The notes under the pieces: model-generated
What the model was told of the DNA's origin: nothing
What the model saw: only the letters and a program-made list of their open reading frames with translations
Database searches by the model: none
Made by a program: the position numbers and the translations under genes
From: Planctomycetota bacterium
Lineage (GTDB): Bacteria > Planctomycetota > Phycisphaerae > WQYP01
DNA length: 38,912 nucleotides
Assembly (NCBI GenBank): GCA_021800165.1
Contig: JAJYZF010000034.1
Span: 1 to 38,912 of the forward strand
Direction of reading: 5' to 3'
Shown: positions 33,062-38,912 of the stretch, in pieces
How the letters are laid out: every line of letters begins with the position of its first letter
Numbering within the stretch: position 1 is the stretch's first letter

Positions 33062-34489
33062 TTACAGAGGTTTGGCGGCGATGGCGATGAGGTTGAGACC
33101 GCGGCCCAGGGGCAGAGCCTCGCAAACCCGGGCCACAGGTAAGAGGGCGTCGAAGAGGCGCATCTGGCGCTGCGATAGATGACGCATACCACAGGCTCCG
33201 CTGAGCCGCCAACCCCATGCACCCATGCGGTTAAAATCTTCGGTGTGTTGGATGGTGAAACCGGCGGCGAGCAGTTTTTGGGTAAGATCGCGCCTATCGT
33301 AACGGCGGTAATGGCGTAAACTTTCGTCCAGGCGGTTTTTCAGGCTGGGTTGGCCAGGGACCATTACAATGAGGGTGCCGCCGGGGGCGAGAAGGGAAAA
33401 ATAATTTTTCAGGGCGGTGGTATCATCGGCCAGGCGTTGAATGACATTTAGCGCCAGAACGGTATCAAAAGGTCCGGTAGCACCGGTGGTGGCGGGCGAG
33501 GCCAGGGCCTGATTGCCATGGAGGACGCGCAGGTTTTCCAGGTGGCCGAAGCGCAGGTTCAAGCGTTCGACAAAAAAAGGATCGTCGTCAAGAGCGACAA
33601 TTTCGGGAGAGGCCAGGAGCAACTCAGTAAAGTTACCAATACCGCAGCCCACTTCAAGAATTCGGGGGCCGATGGCGTGTTGAAAGCGGCTTTTGGTCCA
33701 GCGTTTGAGCCGGCGGGCTTTGCGGATGCTTTGCAAGATGTAATAATCGTTGTGGGTGGTGAAGCGTTGATGGATAAAGCGGCACTGGAAGAGGACCCAA
33801 AGTGCTTCGAGGGCGTCTTTGAGGCCGATGTTTTTTCCTTCGGCGACGCTGCGGCCATGATAGCTGATGGGGACTTCATAGAGGCGTATTTGCCATTGTG
33901 CCAGGCGGGCGGCGAGTTCGGGTTCCAGGCCGAAACGCTGGGCTTGGAGGGGGATTTGTTTGAGGATGTTGGCGCGGACGGCTTTGTAGCAGGTTTCCAT
34001 ATCGGTGAGGTTGATATCCAGGAGTATGTTGGTGACCCAGGTGAGAAATTTATTGGCCTGCTGATGCCAATAATGGAGCACTTTTCGCTGGGGATTAAAG
34101 GCAAAGCGTGATCCGAAGACGGCATCGGCGCGGTGGTCGAGCAGCGGGGCAAGCAATTTGGGGTAATCGGCGGGGTCGTATTCCAGATCGGCATCTTGAA
34201 TGAGGCCGATGTCGCCGCGCATTTCGGCGATGGCGGTGCGGATGGCCGCGGCCTTGCCCAGGTTTTGTCGGTGTTGTACCACGCGGATGCGGGCATCGGC
34301 GGCGGCAAGCTGTTGGAGGATCTGCCAGGAGTTGTCGCGGCTGCAATCGTCGACGCAGATGACTTCCATAGCCAGAGGCACAGGGCTGCAAAGTACACGG
34401 GCTAAAATAGTGCGTAGTGTCCGTGACTCGTTGTACACGGGCATTAAGATGCTCAGCAATTTATACTGGTGTTCCACGGTTGTCAGCAC
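33062..34489 (-). CDS. Glycosyltransferase family 2 / SAM methyltransferase fusion
   Basis: A 475-residue two-domain protein. Residues about 11-240 are a GT-A family 2 glycosyltransferase like the dolichol-phosphate mannosyltransferase group: SILMPVYNES, CVDDCSRDNS, metal-binding QDADLEYDP (98-106) and FGSRF. Residues about 276-475 are a class I SAM-dependent methyltransferase with motif I ILEVGCGIGNF (277-287), an acidic residue after strand 2 (ALDDD) and a LALNVIQRL strand-4 region. No membrane anchor is seen. It may transfer a sugar to a lipid carrier and methylate the same product. The start is probably GTG 34489, though GTG 34477 is also possible and neither has a strong ribosome binding site. 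Confidence 0.87.
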   Translation of the reverse strand: MLTTVEHQYKLLSILMPVYNESRTLRTILARVLCSPVPLAMEVICVDDCSRDNSWQILQQLAAADARIRVVQHRQNLGKAAAIRTAIAEMRGDIGLIQDADLEYDPADYPKLLAPLLDHRADAVFGSRFAFNPQRKVLHYWHQQANKFLTWVTNILLDINLTDMETCYKAVRANILKQIPLQAQRFGLEPELAARLAQWQIRLYEVPISYHGRSVAEGKNIGLKDALEALWVLFQCRFIHQRFTTHNDYYILQSIRKARRLKRWTKSRFQHAIGPRILEVGCGIGNFTELLLASPEIVALDDDPFFVERLNLRFGHLENLRVLHGNQALASPATTGATGPFDTVLALNVIQRLADDTTALKNYFSLLAPGGTLIVMVPGQPSLKNRLDESLRHYRRYDRRDLTQKLLAAGFTIQHTEDFNRMGAWGWRLSGACGMRHLSQRQMRLFDALLPVARVCEALPLGRGLNLIAIAAKPL

Positions 34490-34542
34490 CGTTCTATGTT
34501 GAGCCGCATCGGTTTACGAAAGCAACTTTTGATTCACCGGCG

Positions 34543-35025
34543 TTATCGCACGCTCATGCGGACAATTTTGGGTTTGTTGACCGGACTGCCCATGCGGGGG
34601 TTGGAAAGGGGAGTGGCGGCAATTTTATCGACGATTTCAATACCGACAATCACCTGACCGAAGGCGGTGTACTGGCCATCGAGATGGGGCGAGGCCTGAT
34701 GCACGATGAAAAACTGGGAGCCGGCGGAATCGGGATCGCTGGACCGGGCCATGCTGATGACCCCGCGGGTATGCTTACGGGCGTTGAATTCGGCTTTGAC
34801 GGTATGGCCGGGGCCACCGGTGCCCGTGCCCTGCGGACAGCCGCCCTGAATCATAAAGCCCGGAATGATGCGATGGAAGGAGAGGCCATCGTAGAATCCC
34901 CTTTTTATAAGGGAGACGAAATTCTCGACGGTTTTTGGGGCGACGTCGGGCCAGAGTTCGAGTTCGATGGTGCCGTGCTCGGTTTCCATGAGGATTTTGG
35001 GATTGGGTTGGGGAGTTGCCGTCAT
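34543..35025 (-). CDS. Cyclophilin-type peptidyl-prolyl isomerase
   Basis: A 160-residue single-domain cyclophilin that accelerates cis-trans isomerisation at proline. Active-site residues are present in FHRIIPGFMIQGG (Arg52, Phe57, Gln60), GSQFFIVH and LDGQYTAFGQV, with Phe rather than Trp at the cyclosporin-contact position, as in many bacterial forms. No signal peptide is visible, so it is cytoplasmic, PpiB-like. AAAGGA about 9 nt upstream supports ATG 35025. It lies between the glycosyltransferase fusion and pyruvate carboxylase genes, all on the minus strand. Confidence 0.93.
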   Translation of the reverse strand: MTATPQPNPKILMETEHGTIELELWPDVAPKTVENFVSLIKRGFYDGLSFHRIIPGFMIQGGCPQGTGTGGPGHTVKAEFNARKHTRGVISMARSSDPDSAGSQFFIVHQASPHLDGQYTAFGQVIVGIEIVDKIAATPLSNPRMGSPVNKPKIVRMSVR

Positions 35026-35210
35026 AATGAAAAGTCCTTTCTAGCACCGGACAGTACTCAACACAGCCAGGCAGGTCCGGGGTGCCGCGGTGGCGTGATC
35101 GGGGTTCCAAGTTTGGGGGTGGCTCGGCGGGAGAGCCGCTGGTGGAACGCCAAGAGCCTAAGGGCGGCCAAGCCCCGCCGTCAAGTGACGACGGTGGCTG
35201 CGCCGGAACC

Positions 35211-38200
35211 TTAAGCGTGTTTGGAAGTTCCGTTAGGCGCGGGGGCGGCTTCGATTTCGAGGAGCAAATCGCCACTGGAGACGATGGCACCTGGTTGGAT
35301 GTGAATTTTGGCGATTTTGCCGTCGCGTGGAGAATAGACCGCGGTTTCCATTTTCATAGCCTCGATGGCAAGGAGTTTATCGCCGCGATTAAGAACCTGG
35401 CCGAGGCTCACGGAAATAGCGGCAATTTTACCGGGCATCGGAGCGGCAACATGGGCGGGATTGTCGCGGTCGGCTTTGACGACATGGGTGCGGGCGACTG
35501 CCTCCAGGGCCTTATCGGCCACTTTGACTTCGCGTGGCTGGCCATTGAGTTCAAAGAAGACGGTACGCATGCCGTCGGGATCTGGATCTCCGACGGTGAG
35601 GAACTTTACGAGCAGAGTTTTGCCGGGTTCGATTTGAATGGGCACTTCAACATAGGGCTGCATGGGATAAAAAAACGAAGGGGTGGGAATGACACTGACA
35701 TCGCCAAAGGTGCGGCGCATGCGGTCGAAGGCGAGAAATACCTGCGGATACATGAGGTAACTGCCGACATCCGTGTCGGAAACCTCGTGATGAACTTTGG
35801 CTTCGAGTTCGGCGGTGGTTTCGGCGATGTTGATGGATTCCAGCCGTCCGCCGGGGCGACCGGCCAGAGGTTTTTCCTTGCGCAGGATGATTTTCTGGAG
35901 GGCTTTGGGCCATCCGCCGGGAGGCTGACCGAGATCTCCGCGGAACATTTCGACGACACTTTTAGGGAAGTCGAGGTGGCGGGAGGCATCGAGCAGGTCG
36001 GCGGGTTTGAGATTGTTGGTGACCATGAACAAAGCCATATCTCCAACGACCTTGCTGGAGGGTGTTACCTTGACGATGTCGCCGAAGATCTGGTTGACCT
36101 GGGCGTACATGGCGGCGATTTCGTGCCAGCGATCGGCCAGGCCGAGGCTGCGGGCCTGCACGCGGAGATTGGTGTACTGGCCACCGGGCATTTCATGTTC
36201 GTAGACGGAAGCGGTGGGAGCGAGCATTCCTTCTTCAAAGGGCTGGTAATAGCGGCGCACGGCTTCCCAGTAATCGGCGATGGCGGCCAGAGCGTTTTGG
36301 TCGAGGCCGCTCTCGCGTGGGGTATTGGCCAGTGCGGCGACCAGGGCGTTGAGGTTGGGCTGACTGGTCATGGCGCTCATGGAACTGATGGCGGCATCGA
36401 CAATATGAACGCCGGCCTGGGAGGCCAGAAGGATACTGGCGGATTGGACACCGGCGGTGTCGTGGGTGTGAAAATGAATGGGGACACCTACGGCGTCGCG
36501 CAGGGCCTTGACGAGTTTTTGGGCGGCCAGGGGTTTGCACAGGCCGGCCATGTCTTTGATGGCCAGGATGTGGGTTCCCATCTTTTCGAGTTCGCGGGCC
36601 ATGCGCACGTAATAGCGGAGAGGGTAGCGATCGCGGCGGGGGTCGAGGATATCGCCGGTGTAACAGATGGCGGCTTCCAGCACGGCGGGGGTATCGAGCA
36701 CGGCTTCCATGGCGACCTGCATGTTGCGGGTCCAGTTCAGAGAATCGAAGACGCGGAAAACGTCGATGCCCTGCTGGGCGGCGAGCTTAACAAAATGTCG
36801 TACCACATTGTCGGGGTAGTTGGTGTAGCCGACAGCATTGCTGGCGCGCAGGAGCATCTGGAAGAGGATGTTGGGGATGCGCCGGCGGAGTTGGGTCAGG
36901 CGGTCCCAGGGGTCTTCGTGCAGGAAACGCAGGGCGGTATCGAAGGTGGCACCGCCCCACATTTCCAGGCTAAAGAGGTTGGGCAGCCGATGGGCGATGG
37001 CGTCGGCGACGCCGAGCATGTCGATGGTGCGCACGCGTGTAGCGAGCAGAGATTGGTGGGCGTCACGCATGGTGGTATCGGTAAAGAGCAGAGGCCGACG
37101 GGTGAGGAGCCATTGGGAAAACTCTTTGGCTCCGAGTTCCTTGAGCTTGTCGCGCAGGCCGGGTGGAGGGGCGGCAGCGGCGGGATAGGGGACCTTGGGG
37201 GCGGTTGTCATGAGGGAAAGATCGGGGCGGCGTTTGACATCAGGGGAGCCATTGACGATGACATTTCCCAAAAAGGTGAGCAGCCGCGTAGCCCGGTCTT
37301 TGCGGACACTGAAGCGGAATAGCGCGGGGGTGTTATCAACAAAGGTGGTGGTGGCGGCACCGCTGAGGAAAGTGGGGTGCTGCACGAGATTTTCCAGAAA
37401 GGGGATATTGGTTTTTACGCCGCGCACACGGAATTCGGAAAGTGCCCGCACGGTACGGGCGACGGTTTCTTCGAGGGTGGGGGCGAAGCAGGTGAGTTTG
37501 ACCAACAGCGAGTCGAAATAGGGGGTGATGACCGCGCCGGTATAGGCGGTGCCGCCATCGAGGCGTACGCCGAAGCCGGCCGGTGAACGGTAGCTGGTAA
37601 TACGGCCATAATCGGGGATGAAGTGATTGGCGGGGTCTTCGCTGGTGATACGACACTGCAAGGCCACGCCGCGGCAGGTGAGGTCTTCCTGACGGGGAAT
37701 GCGTATGGGCGGGGTGTGAAGGGCGTGACCCTGGGCGATGAGAATTTGGGACTTCACCAGATCAATTCCGGTGATGATTTCGGTTACGGTGTGTTCGACC
37801 TGAATGCGGGGATTGACTTCGATGAAGAAGAATTCGCCGGTGTCGCTGTCGACGAGAAACTCGACCGTGCCGGCATTTTGATAGCCGACGTATCGTCCGA
37901 TTAAGAGGGCGGATTGGCATATTTTTTCGCGTAAAGCGGGGTCGAGACTGACGCATGGGGCCAATTCGACGACTTTTTGGTGGCGGCGCTGGACCGAGCA
38001 GTCGCGTTCGAAAAGATGGACCAGATTGCCATGGGCATCGCCAAGGATTTGGACTTCAATATGGCGGGCATTGGCAATATAACGTTCGAGAAAGACCTCG
38101 GATTTACCGAAGGCTCCGCCGGCTTCCCGCTGGGCTTCTTCGAGTTTGGCGGCGAGTTCGTCGGCGTTTTTGACGACGCGCATGCCCCGGCCACCGCCGC

Positions 38201-38684
38201 CGAAACTGGCCTTGATCATGAGCGGATAGCCGATGCGGCGGGCTTCTTTTTTGATGGCGGCGGGATCGGAAATACCATCTTCGGTGCCCGGGCATATCGG
38301 GACACCGACTTTCTGGGCGATGGATCGGGCGGCGGTTTTGTCGCCAAAGGCGCGGAGCATGTCGGGTGTGGGGCCGATGAAGGTGAGGCCGGCGTTGGCG
38401 CAGGCGAGGGCGAAATCCGGATTTTCAGATAAAAAGCCGTAGCCGGGGTGAATGGCATCGACCTGATGGGCCAAGGCGGTTTGAATGATGGCATCGATGT
38501 TGAGGTAATTTTTGACCGGGGCATCAGGCTCGCCGATCTGGTAAGACTCATCGGCCTTAAAGCGATGGAGGCTATAGCGATCTTCATAGCTGTATATGGC
38601 CACAGTGGACAAGCCAAGTTCCGTAGCAGCGCGTAAGATACGGATGGCAATTTCACTGCGATTGGCAACCAGCAACTTTTTCAT
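35211..38684 (-). CDS. pyc: Pyruvate carboxylase, full length
   Basis: An 1157-residue single-chain biotin enzyme that carboxylates pyruvate to oxaloacetate to refill the TCA cycle. The biotin carboxylase part (about 1-460) has the glycine-rich loop SFGGGGRGM (160-168), the RDCSVQRRHQK segment (227-237) and IEVNPRIQVEH (288-298). The carboxyltransferase part has FTDTTMRDAHQS (534-545), the Lys of ILAIKDMAGL, which is carbamylated in relatives, and the metal histidines of HFHTHD. The conserved PYC/OADA region follows. The C-terminal biotinyl domain has AMKM with the biotin acceptor Lys1111. All domains of the canonical enzyme are present. AAAGGA lies about 10 nt before ATG 38684. Confidence 0.96.
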   Translation of the reverse strand: MKKLLVANRSEIAIRILRAATELGLSTVAIYSYEDRYSLHRFKADESYQIGEPDAPVKNYLNIDAIIQTALAHQVDAIHPGYGFLSENPDFALACANAGLTFIGPTPDMLRAFGDKTAARSIAQKVGVPICPGTEDGISDPAAIKKEARRIGYPLMIKASFGGGGRGMRVVKNADELAAKLEEAQREAGGAFGKSEVFLERYIANARHIEVQILGDAHGNLVHLFERDCSVQRRHQKVVELAPCVSLDPALREKICQSALLIGRYVGYQNAGTVEFLVDSDTGEFFFIEVNPRIQVEHTVTEIITGIDLVKSQILIAQGHALHTPPIRIPRQEDLTCRGVALQCRITSEDPANHFIPDYGRITSYRSPAGFGVRLDGGTAYTGAVITPYFDSLLVKLTCFAPTLEETVARTVRALSEFRVRGVKTNIPFLENLVQHPTFLSGAATTTFVDNTPALFRFSVRKDRATRLLTFLGNVIVNGSPDVKRRPDLSLMTTAPKVPYPAAAAPPPGLRDKLKELGAKEFSQWLLTRRPLLFTDTTMRDAHQSLLATRVRTIDMLGVADAIAHRLPNLFSLEMWGGATFDTALRFLHEDPWDRLTQLRRRIPNILFQMLLRASNAVGYTNYPDNVVRHFVKLAAQQGIDVFRVFDSLNWTRNMQVAMEAVLDTPAVLEAAICYTGDILDPRRDRYPLRYYVRMARELEKMGTHILAIKDMAGLCKPLAAQKLVKALRDAVGVPIHFHTHDTAGVQSASILLASQAGVHIVDAAISSMSAMTSQPNLNALVAALANTPRESGLDQNALAAIADYWEAVRRYYQPFEEGMLAPTASVYEHEMPGGQYTNLRVQARSLGLADRWHEIAAMYAQVNQIFGDIVKVTPSSKVVGDMALFMVTNNLKPADLLDASRHLDFPKSVVEMFRGDLGQPPGGWPKALQKIILRKEKPLAGRPGGRLESINIAETTAELEAKVHHEVSDTDVGSYLMYPQVFLAFDRMRRTFGDVSVIPTPSFFYPMQPYVEVPIQIEPGKTLLVKFLTVGDPDPDGMRTVFFELNGQPREVKVADKALEAVARTHVVKADRDNPAHVAAPMPGKIAAISVSLGQVLNRGDKLLAIEAMKMETAVYSPRDGKIAKIHIQPGAIVSSGDLLLEIEAAPAPNGTSKHA

Positions 38685-38837
38685 GCGCGATATTTCCTTT
38701 CGTGGCAGGTTTTCCCTCTCCGAAAGTGTGAGAGAATAACCGATAACTGACGTTTTGTAACCGCTGCGCGGGGTGGTCAGCGGCCAGGGGTGTAACTCCT
38801 ATTGTTGGCGGTTTTGGGTTAGGATTAGAGGCGGAAA

Positions 38838-38854
38838 GCCGCCATTGTGGCGGC
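38838..38854. other. Small GC hairpin upstream of the right-edge gene
   Basis: GCCGCC at 38838-38843 and GGCGGC at 38849-38854 form a 6-bp stem with a five-base loop. GGCGG at 38830-38834 could instead pair with CCGCC at 38839-38843, so two mutually exclusive hairpins are possible. It lies about 40 nt before the start codon at 38895. A leader switch is possible but unproven. Confidence 0.25.
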
Positions 38855-38894
38855 CAAGGCCCAGGATGTGGTAACGAATCAAGGAGGATTCACA

Positions 38895-38912
38895 ATGATC
38901 CGACCGATGGAA
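38895..38912 (+). CDS. Start of a gene cut by the right edge
   Basis: ATG at 38895 is preceded by a near-perfect ribosome binding site AGGAGG at 38882-38887 with 7-nt spacing. Only six codons (MIRPME) are visible before the window ends, so no function can be assigned. The gene is divergent from pyruvate carboxylase. Confidence 0.6.

Noticed and set aside
35082-37322. 746-codon open frame on the plus strand, opposite pyc
   Set aside because: It lies antisense to well-conserved pyruvate carboxylase; the frame is open because of codon bias on the other strand, and its Gly/His/Asp-rich translation has no family resemblance.

Overview
The window is a 38.9 kb stretch of a bacterial chromosome of moderately high GC. 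It carries mostly housekeeping and metabolic genes and shows no tRNA, rRNA, CRISPR array, transposase or phage gene. The gene mix suggests a Planctomycetota-type bacterium, possibly Phycisphaerae-like: a very large PQQ-propeller/helical-repeat protein, an AraC regulator divergent from a phytanoyl-CoA dioxygenase-like protein, a CpsB-type PHP phosphatase, and long intergenic tracts of modular repeats. This placement is inferred from gene content; no marker gene proves it.

Layout. 1-810: end of a small membrane protein gene open to the left edge, then a noncoding stretch with a degenerate repeat copy. 810-1865: an orphan coiled-coil protein. 1866-3495: about 1.6 kb with no complete gene, holding a promoter-preceded 37-codon ORF that looks like a broken gene start, and a mosaic of repeats including a structured 55-nt element. 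3510-4534: ribH-nusB. 4541-13901, minus strand: an AraC regulator, then an apparent operon of mtnP, a 1541-residue PQQ-propeller protein, an eight-span membrane protein and a histidine kinase whose sensor region carries a c-type heme motif. 14042-15705: a PhyH-family dioxygenase convergent with a PHP phosphatase. 15750-17612: typA. 17613-18389: no gene seen. 18390-19769: a DEAD-box-type RNA helicase with DEVD in motif II. 19805-24552, minus strand: LOG-family protein, RluA-family pseudouridine synthase, trxB, an orphan ABC ATPase and an active-site-variant folD. 24768-30666, plus strand: a YmdB-like phosphodiesterase, a SNF2-type ATPase translationally coupled to an unrecognised zinc-ribbon protein, and two aldo/keto reductases. 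30872-38684: a short-chain polyprenyl synthase, argC, a glycosyltransferase-methyltransferase fusion, a cyclophilin and a full-length pyruvate carboxylase. A new gene with a strong ribosome binding site starts at the right edge.

How they fit together. ribH-nusB and the folD/trxB/rlu/LOG cluster are typical housekeeping neighbourhoods. The PQQ protein, membrane protein and heme-sensor kinase are tightly packed and could form an envelope redox-sensing unit. The SNF2 ATPase and its ATGA-overlapping zinc-ribbon partner are the best candidate here for an undescribed two-protein machine. The FolD lacks three residues normally used for catalysis while keeping its nucleotide-binding and C-terminal motifs. 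From about 31.9 kb to the right edge the plus strand becomes strongly G-rich whichever strand is coding, a compositional break from the preceding region.
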